From Botrytis cinerea B05.10 (Eukaryota; Ascomycota; Leotiomycetes; Helotiales; Sclerotiniaceae): a stretch of 64,000 nucleotides of DNA. The notes under the pieces are model-generated. The model did not search any database. It saw only the letters and a program-made list of their open reading frames with translations, and was not told the DNA's origin. This document shows, piece by piece, positions 12,201 through 24,760 of this stretch (position 1 is the stretch's first letter; every line of letters starts with the position of its first letter). Location of the stretch: contig NC_037310.1 in assembly GCF_000143535.2 (NCBI RefSeq), positions 434,001-498,000 on the forward strand, in the 5' to 3' direction. The translations under genes and the position numbers were made by a program.

Positions 12201-15200
12201 TTGAGAAAACTTCATTCCTTTTGATGTAAGCTTCCATGATTCCATACATGTAATCTTCTCCCCCTGTCCATCCTCGCCCCATAAACAAAGCAAACCTTCT
12301 AGAAGAAATTTCGAAGGATTTTGTTGAGACTCCACAATCTTGAATCCACCATGCAATGTGCTCTGCGGCGGCAAGGGAGGTTTGAAGCAAGCAAAACATT
12401 CCAATGGTTCCATGCAAAAAGCAAAACCAGGAATCCCTCAACACAAATCAGGGACCTGCACTCGTATCTAAACAAGGAGACCAAGTACCGTTTACCGTGC
12501 CAGCCCTTTACAATTAACGAGTGGTAATTTATGAAAAACCCCAGGTGGAGATCATTTCAGTGGCTGAGCGCATTTTGTAAGGCGGTCAAGAATCCAAAAG
12601 AAAATTTAAAATTGCACACATATCTCCAGCTCCACGACGTGGGTGGAAATTTCGCTATTTCTAGCCAGTTTGGGGAATTGAAGATAATATCCATGTCGCC
12701 CTTTTCAAGAGTGGATCTCCTTTTCATCTGCCCCTCTGTAAAGGAGAGGAGATTCTTCCATTTTTGCCAGAATTGCCACCGGTGACCGCATATTTTGATA
12801 CTTGCTTGCGAACTCCTTTATTTCCGTGGCTGCGGAGTCACCTTGAATCGTAGTTGACTACGTAAATAGATAACATCTCCATACTCTGTACATGCACGAA
12901 TAGAAATTAAGTACCCCATCAAGCACGAAATCGGGTCGTGCGGAAACATGAAACGGTTTTGCTGTTTGTTTGTTGGTTGGTTGAAGCAGAATTGATGCAT
13001 AACGACTTAGAGTATTCGTTTAACCCCTTCATTTCATCCATAGTCCATTCCTTACAGCTAACGCGCTCAAATTCCACACACACTCCATACATTTTCATCT
13101 CAAGTAAAAATAAAAGAGGAGACTCCTGGAAACTTCCGAGACGGGGTTTCAGAAGAGTTTGATACTCACCGTCAGGAGGTCACGGTCACGTTTTGGCATT
13201 GAATGGCGTGAGATTGAAGTGGATTCAAATCCATCTGAAATGTGAGATTGCCCTGAGATTGATGCGTTTGCTTGGATGCTTGCATGTTCAATAGTGGAGT
13301 GTATGATATGCTGACTGTTGGGCTTGAAAGAATGCACACGTGCATGCATACGAAGGCCCGTCGAAGGGTGGAGTGACGTGACTGTACTTCGTAGATGTCC
13401 TTGAATCTTGATAGATTTACTTTGTGTGAGAACCAGGGGCCCATACGCAGGTACACAGTCAGTGGAGCATGACCCTGATTTTCACCATCTACAATTTTCT
13501 AGAATTTTTCTGCGGAATGGTCAGGGAATTAATTTCTTATGTTTCTGATTGGTTACAATTTGCGAGGTTTGTCTTGGAGTACTTGAAAAAGCTTGGTCTG
13601 TGGGGATAAACGGTACGGAGTGGCCGAATGATCTTCGACTTTTATGTAGGCTATTAATGATTTTTATGAAGATTTCTTGGTAGTTCGCATTTATACTTGG
13701 CAGGACTTTGTCACATGTCCAAAGGGGCTCAGGGAATTGAGGAAGAGAATTTTTGGGCAGAGCTTGTGTGCCGCCTGAAGGTTTGCCGGCGTCGAATGTC
13801 GAGATTATTTCACATTACCAGCAACGGCGAGGATGATCCTACCAACCCAGGTGGATCGTCAGTTCGATTGGAATCCCATATAGAAGCTTTAGCAAGCTTT
13901 GGGTATGTGATGAGGGGAGAGAGGCACTATGAAGAGACATATAAAGGATAGTGCTCTATCAAAACGTTGAAGCTATTGATTCCAACTCTTGGACTAGCAT
14001 ATTTCGTCCAAGCTGAACTTCAGACCGGTAGATATATCGAGATCAACGTGCCAAACTCTCGATCTCGCGGTCTTTGCGATGTCAGAATAGTCAATGTGCC
14101 AAAGGGTAGCGGCGTCCAAAGACACATCAGCCCAAAAGTTGAAGGTGAAAATGCATGTAAACTTGGTGATTCTCAGGACTAGCTGATGTCAATAACGAAC
14201 CATTCTCATGAACTATTTCTGGAGATCTCAAAGCTTGGCATGTGTAAAATCTTGAGTTAAATTTCACTCTCACCGCATTGAAATCTTTTCTCCCAGGGTC
14301 GAAATCAAGCGCAGGCATCAAGAACGAGATAGAGCTAAACCAGCATGCAATAGTGGAATCATGGTGACGTTTCTTGGGGGAAATTCGATATCACGAACAT
14401 TAAAGTTGGCGGTGAAGTTTTTCTTTCGACTTTCTCGGGTTCGGTGGATGGTGGGAAATGAAAAAAGCTTGTCGACAACTCCGCTGTTGCATCATAATGT
14501 GATGTACTGATTGTCGTCTCCGCATCGGAATATCATTCGGTACAATTTGAAAGTGGAAAGAGAGTTTTTCGTATTGATGTGATCAGCCTTCATCAGGTTT
14601 TGATCGTTAGGTAGTCATTGCTCGGTGGTTTGACCCATCCCGAAGAACAGGTAGAGATACATTATACATAATAAGATACATAGTATACACTTGCACTTGA
14701 AGATACTTTTTTTTTGGCCCGAACATATCGAAACAAGATAAATGAACCCTTGTTTTACTTCAGGGTGAATAATATTCGGTTATCGAGGGAAAAAAATATT
14801 GCTGAGATGAAGGGGATTAGAAAAAGCCGTCAAATTGGCGAAATTAATATCCGAGAGCTCAGACAATGACAGGTGCCATCAGCAGAGGAAATCTTCAAAT
14901 TTGCGCGACAAACGCCGATCGATACCATCACCTGCGAGGAAGTAAAAAAATGGATTTTAAGCTCCCCAAGACTATCCGATTTGAGAACGGGCATCCCTTA
15001 TACGGAAACGGCGACATCTTCTTTCGGAAGCGACATCGTACAAAAACATCAAGAATGGAATAGCAGATGGATTGATTTCAATAACCTCCAAATTCCCATC
15101 TCCACCTTCCAGCTCGCTTGATACTCGGAGGACAGATAAAGAGACGGAGCAACAGACATCCATTTCGGCGTGTTCGGCACTCAAAAAGTAGTTTGATATT

Positions 15201-18200
15201 GGAAGCAAGGGCATTTATCTCTCCAATTTGCGATTTCGCGCGACAAACGCAGGGGCTGGGGTTACATTGATGAGGTATAATTTATGTGAGTCTCCTCAGC
15301 CTTGTATCAGGGGATTTACAAGTCTAGCGAGAGGAAGATCGTAAGTTTCTTTTGTTGGTGAGGCATGCTCTATCCACCCTTTCTCTGTCCAGGTGACTTC
15401 TAATCCTTGACTTGGCATTTTAGGGTTATGGGCCTTATGGAGATGGGATTCTGAGATTCTTCGCATGTGAGATTGGTGACAAGAAATGAGATATCTTGGA
15501 TTCGTATTTTCTTTTGTGGTTTCGGTTTGACTTGGTTTGGTTTTGCGATAAGAGAATTTTACCATAGAAGGACTCGAGATTATTGAATCTATTGAATGTT
15601 CAAGCCCTATGTCTTTCGTATCCCGAAATGTCGAGTGTTTGCTTGGTAACTGCTTGGTAACTATGTACTCACTACTCAGCCACTTCGCTTAAGCTTATAG
15701 TTTCAAAGCCCGCAATGAGATGAACTCGGTTATAGAGTTATGTCCTACGGGAACATTCGGAAACATGAGCGTCCATTGAGAAACATTTCTTAACTTTTCC
15801 AACAACCAACACACTATCACACTAATACTCAGGTACCACAAGCCTCCCGAGAACGGTGTTGAGATGGTAGGCGGCAAGGCAAAAGGAAATCTATCAACTC
15901 CACGTTTTCAGCATGGATAAATGTTGGAATACGAAAATTCTATGAGCAGTGTCCCATTTAGCCAAATCATCTTGTACATGCATGCTCAGACATTGTGAGG
16001 CAAATAGCCGTGATGCATATTTAGCAATGTACTGCTGTTAGATTGCTGCATGCACATAGCTTTAATTGAATGGTACGGTACAACCCAATCATTCAGTACA
16101 GTTTAAGCATTTTTACTACAGATCTTTGCGGGTATGCATGCACTGCTATCTGGATTTAGAAATCGTATCGAAGGCTCTATTCACGATCGGAGACAGCGGT
16201 AGCGGCTCAAGAAAGGGGGCCAAAGCCCAGAAATTAAGCTCAGTGAATGCATTCGTGTGTATGGTACGTGGACAGCGAATTAATGACCGCAGACCGTTGA
16301 AGTTATTCCCGTTATAGAGATTGGTACCTACAGTAGCTTATGATTGATCAATGTACGAACGACGCTTACCATCATAATCAACAATGTCACCAATACAGCA
16401 TCGAGATCAGGTGGGAAGAGACACGGGAAGAGATGCGAGGGGAAACACGGGCTGTAGTCCATCGCATCGGCATGCGAATCACCTACAAGCGAACCACGAA
16501 CACCCCACATTTGATATAATCGTGGTTTGACCGACAGTAGCTAGGTATGATTTTGGTCATTGGTTATTGCGGTTGATATTGATTGATCATATGATAGATT
16601 TGTGACTGATAATCGTAGCCTTGGGTGATATACAAGCTGAGGCGTACACATTCGGTATCGAGCGTCAGCACAGCGGCGGAAAAAGGTACACGAACTTGCA
16701 AGGCTGGGTTATTGATACGATTCCTCGCGATGAGCAATGCTTGGTATTAGTAGGCTGAGAACCTGGAGATTTTATTGGAAGTTGCCTACCCTTTCATGAA
16801 ATACAGTCAGCACTATACCGAACCCAATCCAGGAAACTCGTGGGAACTATTATGAGTTCGGTATTGATTGATAATATAACAAATACAGCCAGAAAGAGCA
16901 AACAGCAAACAGAATACAGCACACAGGATTGGATGTTAACATCCGTCTATAGAGTATACTGTGTACTCAGCTAACCGCCGGTGGACTATCCTCCACCCCT
17001 CGTAGATCTGAACAATCGGAGTTTTTTTTACTCAATCGCTCATCCATATCAAAATCCTCATTTCAAAAAAAGACAAGCCGCCCCTCAATCAAAATCTTCA
17101 GCCTGATCACTTCCTACATCGTAGAAATGTGGGTTTGGAATGACAAGGAAATTATTCTGCCATTTATTTTCTGCCATTCGTACCAAACTACTTTCGGCAA
17201 AGGTACACTGCCCCTGTTATCCGCCTACTGTTACCAAAATAGTACTAATAAGATGATCAAAATAAAATGAATATTACTTTTTGAGTAGACTTGAATGTTT
17301 AGCGGGATTATCGATCGTCTGAATACTTATGCTCTCGTACGAAGTGGAAGGAAGACATACTCAGGTCCGTGAGAGATGGATTCGTAGACAGATTCGTAAA
17401 TAGATTCGTAGATAACTTGAATGCTGATATATGAGTAGTTCTTGTGATATCAGATGTTTCTATTCCTACAGCATGGCCAAAGTTTCCCCCATTGTCACGT
17501 AAAATTCAAATGTCTTTCGCTTCCTGCCCCTTCATCAACTTTGGGTGTGACTATGCAGGAAAAATTATGGAAAACTCCTAATCATCTACTGCGAATGCAA
17601 GTTGCCGGCAGAATAATAACACCAACAAGCTGAAGCTTCCCCTGCTCAATGCACCATCATTTCCATGGCGTATACAAGGCTTAAAACTAAAATTATTTTA
17701 CATACCACACTTTCCCCTTCTTAGAAACATCTTATATCCACCCTGGGCATGCATCACCTACTTTTCAGATTCTCCACAATTAAATCATCCAAGTGCAACA
17801 AGACTACTTTGAGACCATTGTACCTGGCACCTACGCAAGTGCAGCCCAAAATGAAACACGATAGCGTGGGATGCTTGTAACGCCCTGGCAGTAACTTTGA
17901 CCAGGTCAGGTCCAAACCTTCCGATGCTGATCCAAGGTGAATGAGCAAGTATGGGCAAATTTCCCCAGGTAGGTTGAACCTGGTCAATTTTCTGATTGTG
18001 GTTTGCACAGCACGCATAGTTGAGGAGTGATCGAAAATACATAAAGATCCAGGACCCCAACTCGTTGCAAAGGAGAAAATAGATTATCCAGCATCAAATC
18101 ATCAAGCGCTACCTCTATCTACTACAAGTTTCAGATCACATCGATAATAGAAACAATCTTTTTATATTGCGATTAAACATTCATCAATCGCCCCAAGCAA
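9278..18200. other. Long gene-poor block, no supported gene
   Basis: Nearly 9 kb with no gene I can support. Many frames of 60-120 codons exist, but most begin at TTG or GTG rather than ATG, conflict on opposite strands and show no domain. The best-looking fragments are a 61-codon frame starting near 13967 with a hydrophobic start but no ATG, and an 89-codon ATG frame on the minus strand at 15565-15296. Three 12-bp tandem copies with the core ATTCGTA lie at 17379-17414. I see no transposase, reverse transcriptase or terminal repeats, so the origin of this block is unexplained. Confidence 0.5.
17379..17414. repeat. Short tandem repeat, 3 x 12 bp
   Basis: Three adjacent 12-bp units share the core GATTCGTA, at 17379-17390, 17391-17402 and 17403-17414. 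They differ at one to three bases. The repeat lies in noncoding DNA and no function can be inferred. Confidence 0.7.
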
Positions 18201-18325
18201 GATATATAACTATCCTCCTCCTCCCACTTCGAGAGTAGATCATCAACAACTTCAATCATCATCTCATCTGAACAACTTCCTCTCTACACACCACAGCTTA
18301 GTTCATTCTATCTCAATCCATCAAC
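18201..18325 (+). promoter_or_regulatory. Probable promoter and CT-rich leader
   Basis: A TATA-like element (GATATATAAC, 18201-18210) is followed by about 110 bases of C/T/A-rich, G-poor sequence with repeated TCATCA and CAAC elements, then CATCAACATGCC at the ATG at 18326. This layout is typical of a core promoter and 5' leader of well-expressed ascomycete genes. It suggests that the frame starting at 18326 is, or recently was, a transcribed gene. Confidence 0.45.
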
Positions 18326-18937
18326 ATGCCTGCTCAACACCGCCCTACAAACCTTCCTCCCTGCCCAGGACCACCACCCAACCGTCCTCTTCCTCCTCTT
18401 CCATCCAAATAAGCTTCAGTTCTTGAACAAGAAACACACCAACTGAAGCTAAAAAGGGACATGGACTCATTATCACAATGCGAAGACCAATTCGATACCT
18501 CACCTCCACATTGAGAGAGCCACGAATCCGCACTTGAGAGTCAACATTACACTGCTACCTTACATGCACACAACCATACCACCCCTGCCTTACTCACGCC
18601 TCATAAATGCCATCATCCTTCGGCACTAAATGGCAGTCTCTCCGCGCAACATCACCTCATCACCAGCGGCTCTTGCGCTTCTTGCACGAGCATCTCCACG
18701 AGGTTTCTCCCCAACCCGAGCATGCGGACCGGACCGAACGAAGCAGTGATTACACTCTCAGTTCACCATACGCTGCCCACAATTTCTCTTCTCGCGGCAG
18801 AGATTCGAGCCGGCTCATCTTCAATTGCTTGCAGGCTACTATCTCGATACCCTCTTACACTCATCTGTCATTTGACTTTTGAGTATTTACTGTACCAATA
18901 TACTATGTGCCGCGGCGACGGTCTTCCTCTCACATGA
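18326..18937 (+). pseudogene. Proline-rich ORF interrupted by two in-frame stops
   Basis: From the ATG at 18326 the frame reads 28 residues rich in proline (MPAQHRPTNLPPCPGPPP...), then TAA at 18410-18412. It next reads 33 residues that look like a charged helix (ASVLEQETHQLKLKRDMDS...), then TGA at 18512-18514. After that it stays open for about 140 codons to a TGA at 18935-18937. I can find no GT-AG intron that would remove either stop. The first segment may be a complete 28-residue peptide, the first two a 62-codon gene with one nonsense change, or the whole a decayed gene. The strong promoter-like leader upstream favours transcription. The sequence is C-rich, which lowers the chance rate of stops, so the long open tail alone is weak evidence. 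Confidence 0.35.
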
Positions 18938-21908
18938 GGCTTTAATATGCATACTTGTATTACTATTACTGGCGCGATGGAAGGATATCCAATCAGGATG
19001 ATTATGGATGGGAACATGATGGGTCGATAGGTTACCTACTGTGGGCCTAGGGAGTTTTCAAGGATTGGTAGCATCACCGCCATGGATATGGAAAGATTGC
19101 GATATGTACTGATATGACGAGAATTGATATGACGAGGGAAAGACATAATTGCATCTTGAAACTTTTAACTACACTTTTTTTTATTTTTTTGACTCTGACC
19201 ATGAATGTGACTGGTGCTTGCTTGACTGTGTTTGTTTATGACTTTGGACTTTCACCACGCGATTGACACATGACTGATGGTTCGTTTGCCATAGAAGATT
19301 AATTCTTGATTCACGCTGATATCACGAAATAGTACACGCAAGGTAGGTATGATACACGTTTGGGTCAACAGTTCGGTCAATTCAACACAAAGGATGTGAT
19401 TGGACACCCAAGTTCTCGGGCTGGTAATCCTTCCGTTGTCTCATCTGCCCCAAATCTTATTTCCCCTTTCTGGAAGCATTACCGGCACGATATTCTCACT
19501 CAGCGAGGACCAAAGCGAGCGGCGACGTAAACAAGGCAAAAGCGCCACGTTTGTTCGCTCGTTCTACCTTCCTCCCCGTCATAGTGCTCGGAAGTCTCGC
19601 ATGCAGGAACGTCAAAGGATGATGTGATCGTCATGATAATCATTTTCATCGTCTCCCTTGATATCGCGACCGAGCTCAACGACGATGGTTGGTCGTTTGG
19701 AATATATTAGCCAGTAGTGATACGTAGTCATACGAACCATTCCCAACCATGCCTTACCGAAGTTTGAAAAATGGGTCAGATGAGCTTTTGCTTGTCTCTT
19801 CCCAGGGTATGCTGCCGCAAGACTGCGCAGAGTATTCACGTGAAAATCCTGCTCTCCCCCTGTCGACCTATTAGATTAGCCAAGAGAGGAGAGAAGACTC
19901 ACCGATACCTTTTCATGCCACCTGAGAATACAGCAGGGTGTATGAGGTGAGGGGTATAAACAAGGCGACCGACCGCCAGCCTCCAGGGGATCAACCAGCG
20001 CCGAAGCCATCCCGCTGAGTAGGCAGTAGCAATTTGGCTGTCTCAAGCATGCGGGGTGAGTGATCGGGATAGGACATAGGATGCAGAAAGGATACAGAAA
20101 GGATACAGAAAGGATACAGAAAGGATACAGAAAGGATACAGAAAGGACACAGAAACGATACGATACCAAGCTGGCGAAAAGACAAGCAAGCTCAAGCAGA
20201 CACAAGTTCTGGATACATGTTTAGCGATAGATTTTTTAGAAAAACTTTAATAGGGTCAGACAGGAAGAAGTAGTGGCGGTAGTCCGTGAACAACAACCCA
20301 ACAACCCAACATTTCTTTTGGCAGGCTCGCGCGCGCATTTTGATAAGACAATATACATCATAGATAATCAAGCCAACTCTCCTCATAAGGATGAAAGATC
20401 TTCAATCGTGATCAGACATGAACACAGCACTCAGAATTTGATGTCACTCGGAGAGATCTTCCAATCTAATCCTTCGAAATGGCTAATGATCGGACGGATT
20501 CACATGGCCTGTCAATTTTCTCGAACTTTTAAACTTTAGAGAAATCGATCGTGATGCAAGGGATCATATCATCTCCATTCTTCCTGAAATTGCCGACTAA
20601 ACCCTACCCGTCGTACAGATGCTATTGCTTTTGTAGCAGAAGAAATTTCTATATTTGGTGGTTCATCATTACGATGAAGAGGGTTTCTGATATCTGAGAT
20701 GTATCCCTTGGCTCAACAGCAGGAAGGTCAAAACGCGTTGGCGTTAATTTCGACAACTTGTTCCTGAGAAGAAGGAAAAGGAAGATGGATATGTCTCACT
20801 CTGCTGTTGTGACAGTGTAACCAGCTGATGCAAAGGAGCTATGACTTCGCTGAGACGAAAATCCAATCCAGTTGATGTACCCAGTATATGTTCATTTTAT
20901 AGAGAAAACTTGCAGTGAAATCGTAAATTCAATGTATTCGGTGTTCGGGCTTACGAAGATGAGGGGAAGAAGTCTTGGTATCTTCGAATATAGCAATATT
21001 GGGTACGATAGTGACATGCCAAAACCCGGTGGTGTGGGTTAAGGTTGCTAGGGTTGAGGTGACTTACACAATATTGGCGCCCAGGTGGTAGATAGGTAGC
21101 AGATAGGCACGAGATTGGTACTAGAGAGGTTGTAGATAGGTTAAAGCAAGAATTAGTCTTCGACATTCTACCCTGTGTGGCTGTGGCACAGCAACACGGC
21201 GAGACGGATGCGACGTTGATGTTGTGCTTCCTTGGGGGTTGTTTTCTGCGCACATCTGTGTGCTGTATGCTGTGTGAAGAGGAGAGTAAGCATATATCCC
21301 GATCGGTTGTGAGCTGGATGCATCTATTAGTTTTGGTGGTGATATGTTTGGTGGTGTGGTGGTTGGACATCGCCGAGTAGCTGAGAAATGGGGAGAGCAT
21401 GGGGAGAGCATGGGGAGACAAAATCATATCACGTGGACACGGGTAATTTTCCTCGGGCGAGAAGGAGGGCTTGGCAACAATGGAGGGGAATTCATTATCG
21501 ATTGATCAATCTTTTTGGACAAGTCAAACGTTAACATCAACGGCGACATCAACAACGGCATCAACCACAACACCACTACCAAGGGTGTCGGCTTTCCCTT
21601 CACCGTTTACAATATATGCATGTATGCACATGTACAATTTGATACATATCAAGTTACTTGCATCTGCTCACCGCAACTGTAATATCTGACAAGGAAAAGC
21701 ATAAGGCATAACTGGTCCTTTTGGACGACGTGCAGATTTCAGTCAAGTCCAATCCTCAATTTCATCATCTTCCGACCCTGGATCTTTAGCCCATACTTCA
21801 AACAATCAATACTTCAAACCGCAAATCTTGCTCGCAAATCGTACCACACCACTGTATACTTCATACTTGGCGCAGAAACCCGCGCATACCTTCCGCATTA
21901 TATCAATC
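18938..21908. other. Intergenic DNA with a minisatellite
   Basis: No supported gene. Frames such as 20951-21427 (minus, 158 codons) lie opposite frames on the other strand, have no recognisable domain and are Ser/Thr/His-rich in a way expected from simple-sequence bias. The segment contains the 11-bp minisatellite at 20079-20155. The right end should contain the promoter of the SAM37-like gene at 21909. Confidence 0.5.
20079..20155. repeat. 11-bp minisatellite, 7 copies
   Basis: Seven head-to-tail copies of an 11-bp unit (GGATACAGAAA) fill exactly 77 bases. The five central copies are identical. The first has GGATGC and the last GGACAC in place of GGATAC. Partial units (CGATAC) follow. Near-identity suggests recent expansion, so copy number is likely to vary between strains. 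Confidence 0.95.
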
Positions 21909-23465
21909 ATGGTTCTCGAACTGCATATTTGGGGTCCATCATTCGGTTTACCCTCCATCGATGCACAATGCTTAGCTACTATTGCATACATGCAGCAAGT
22001 GATCCCACGTGGTCAATGGTCCCTTGTTGCTAGCAGTGATCCAACCCTAAGTCCCACGAGTACGTGACGCAGAGAATGCATCCTTCTACCCCTCACACCA
22101 TCCTTGAGTGGTCAAAACAGGAAAAGTTCAATATTGATATAATCCTGCAGATGAATTGCCTGCTTTGAAAGATAGCAGGAATGGGGCCATTCATTGGGTG
22201 GGTGGATACAGAAGCATCATCGATTTTCTCACACAATATTCATCTGGAAAATGGAATCTAGATGCGAGCTTACGGGGACAAGAAGGGGCCGATTGTATAG
22301 CGTACGTACTACCGAGGGAAAGACAGATGGCGAGATTCTTTACATTTGTTATCATGAAAGGCTTATTGATTGGTCGGTTAGGTATTCTGCTTTTATCCAA
22401 ATGCATGGACAGCCTTTACTGGATCTCTCACTCTATGTTTCTTCAAAGAATTATTCCGAAATAACTCGTCCGATTTTCAACACGATACAATCTTTTCCCT
22501 TGCCATATCTTACACCGCCCCATCTCCGAAAGGAAGCTAAAAAAAGAACCGAATATCTAGGTCTAGATTCTCTGGATATTGATACAGACGATGATAAATC
22601 ACGAGACCAACCAAGTATCATACCCGAATCTCTTAGGAGGGGTAAACAATCTGTCTCAAGTTTACTAAAAGCTTCTCCTGAAACTAGTGCGCAAATCCGG
22701 CTCGATGCATTAGCGAGCGACTTTTTCTCTGCCATCGGAGAATTAAAAGGAAATAAAAAATATCTTGTTTCACATGAGAAGTTGTCGAGTCTAGATTGTC
22801 TAGCACTGGGCTTTATGTCTCTGATGCTGTATCCGCAGTTACCACAACCATGGCTGCAAAAGACGATGAGGAAAAAGTTTCCAGATTTAGTTCAATGGGT
22901 TGAAGAGCTGAAAGATGAGGCGTGGAATGGTGTGGTTGGTTTAGATGATGCACTGCTTACCAAATCTGGTAATAGTGGGAATGCAAATGCAGTACAACAG
23001 AAGAAAGGGAGTTTGCCTTGGCAAGCGCCTGAAGCTCGTGGTATACTAAATATTGGAGGCGTGTTTGTGGCGAGTCTAGCAGATTCGTTACCGATTGTGG
23101 GACAGCAGAGGAAAGACAATCGTATGAGACGGTATGGTGGCGAAAAGGAAAAGGGTACTGATGCGGGTAGCATCTGGAAATATGTTATCACAGCGGGAAG
23201 TTTAGTTGCGGCTGTCGGTTTGGTGGCGGGTTATGCGTTACATGAGGGTTTAATACAGATACCTGATAGTTGGTCAGGGAAGAAAGACGATGAGATGGAG
23301 GAGAAAACACAAAGTGTAAATGATCTTGGAGAAGCTGGTCAGGCACTTTTCGCCTTTGCGGACCACATGGATGAGAGTGTACAGAGACAGAGAGAGTTGG
23401 AGAGAAATGATAAGCCGACAGTGGAGGTTGACGTTGATGTGGGACAAAACGGGGCTCTGAGGTAG
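21909..23465 (+). CDS. SAM37: SAM37/metaxin-like mitochondrial outer-membrane sorting protein
   Basis: Subunit of the sorting and assembly machinery (SAM/TOB) that inserts beta-barrel proteins into the mitochondrial outer membrane. Three exons, 21909-22059, 22151-22301 and 22382-23465, have donors GTACGT and GTACGT and give 461 residues. The N-terminus (MVLELHIWGPSFGLPSIDAQ, then CLATIAYMQ) is the thioredoxin/GST-like start of the Tom37/metaxin family. The third exon opens with YSAFIQMHGQPLLDLSLYVS, the usual junction in this family. A GST C-terminal-like helical part follows (HEKLSSLDCLALGFMSLMLY). A hydrophobic segment at about residues 367-388 (AGSLVAAVGLVAGYALHEG) probably anchors the protein in the membrane. 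The residues before and after that segment are charged and low-complexity. Assignment to SAM37 rather than another metaxin rests on the N-terminal motif and the anchor. Confidence 0.85.
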
Positions 23466-24760
23466 ACTTAAAAAATAATACTCGGAGCATTTTACCTCGT
23501 GGTTGATGTCCAACGTTATGATTGAACAATAGTTCTCGATATGATATCATCCACAGTCTTAACGTCTTTGTTTTTCACACCTTGCTGTCCCTTCATGATC
23601 ATGCAATCCTAGTATTCATTTGGCAGGTTAGTCAACCGAGAATTCCATGACTTCTTGTTACCCAATTGTCTTTTCCATTGCTCTCTCCTATTCATAAACA
23701 ATATTCTATCAATACGTTTTTGAGACTTGCGAGGAGTACAGTAAATCTCTGTTTGTTGTGCGTACAAAAAGTTGGAAACGCCAAGTACTTCCCACAGGCG
23801 TACATGTGCCCAACCTACGGAATTTTTATTTGCAAGTGCGAATACTGTGTGCTACTACTCAGTTATGTGAATCTAGCTGTTTCGTTGGCGTATATTATGG
23901 CAACGTACTATTGTTCCCGGTTTTAGGGGTTTTATGGTGGTCGTTACTTCAAATGTCGCTTTCGGTCTATCCGCAACGATCCAGAGAAGTATCGTTTGAT
24001 AAATTATCTAATTCTGATGGTTTCAAGTGGGTAATTTCGCTATCGATCATGACGCTCAGATGGCTGCGGTAGTTAGAATGAGATGAGATGATGAGATGAG
24101 ATGATGAGATGAGGTTGATGAGATGAAGGCTACATTGCTGTTGTGAAACTTGGACAATTAGCGGTACCGGCTCTTTCTCTATGAGAACATATCTCGATTA
24201 TATTAATTTGAGGCATGCTCCTTCTTCATGGGAACAAATCTCGATGATGTTAAGTTAGAGGGGCGTACGAGAGCGTAATTCCTTCTTCAAAATTGTGTTT
24301 TCAGGTATTCACAGCCATCCTAGGAAGGAGAAGACCTTCAACCGATGACAATAAACAACCTCTCAAATCGTTATGAAACTCTCTTGGAGAGGGCTCTTCA
24401 AAATTTCAAATGGAAAACAATAGTTGGAAGTTCAAAAATGGTTGGAGGATCAAAGCATCTGTTGCCATCGCTTGCATTGTAAAATAACAGACCCGTTTCT
24501 TATGTGACCTGCAGAGAGGTTGAATTGTTCAAATTGGTTTCAGGGTATGAATACAAATATGCACTACTTTCATCTTGATTCCTAGTACCATCACTCAGTT
24601 ACTGCGGCAACTCATTTGTATTTTACTAGCCATAATGGAAGCCATCTCCCTCAGTAGAGTTTGGTACTAAAAAGAACATGTTTTTGCTTCTCCATCTGCC
24701 TCTAATTGATCATGTTAAAGCTTTGAAATATCCATTGAAAAATGTGAACAAGTCACAGCC
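23466..24760. other. Intergenic DNA with a GATGA repeat
   Basis: About 1.3 kb between tandem plus-strand genes. The frames 23666-23926 and 23758-24072 overlap each other, have no domain and end without splice partners, so I do not call them. A GATGA-type repeat lies at 24078-24126. The right end must hold the promoter of the gene at 24761. Confidence 0.5.
24078..24126. repeat. Interspersed ATGAG/ATG repeat
   Basis: About 49 bases of alternating GATGA and GATGAGAT motifs lie on the plus strand. It is a low-complexity microsatellite-like tract with no coding frame. Confidence 0.8.

Noticed and set aside
11852..12444. Overlapping minus-strand frames of 83-102 codons
   Set aside because: Three frames are open over the same DNA, no family is recognised and the starts are not ATG.
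13697..14182. Two successive frames, the second with a signal-peptide-like start
   Set aside because: Both begin at TTG; the hydrophobic one has no ATG in frame and no acceptor that would supply one.
14866..15121. 82-codon frame with plausible helix-like composition
   Set aside because: It starts at GTG and has no supporting splice sites or homology that I can recognise.
20951..21427. 158-codon minus-strand frame
   Set aside because: Composition reflects simple C/A-rich sequence, competing frames lie on both strands, and no domain is seen.
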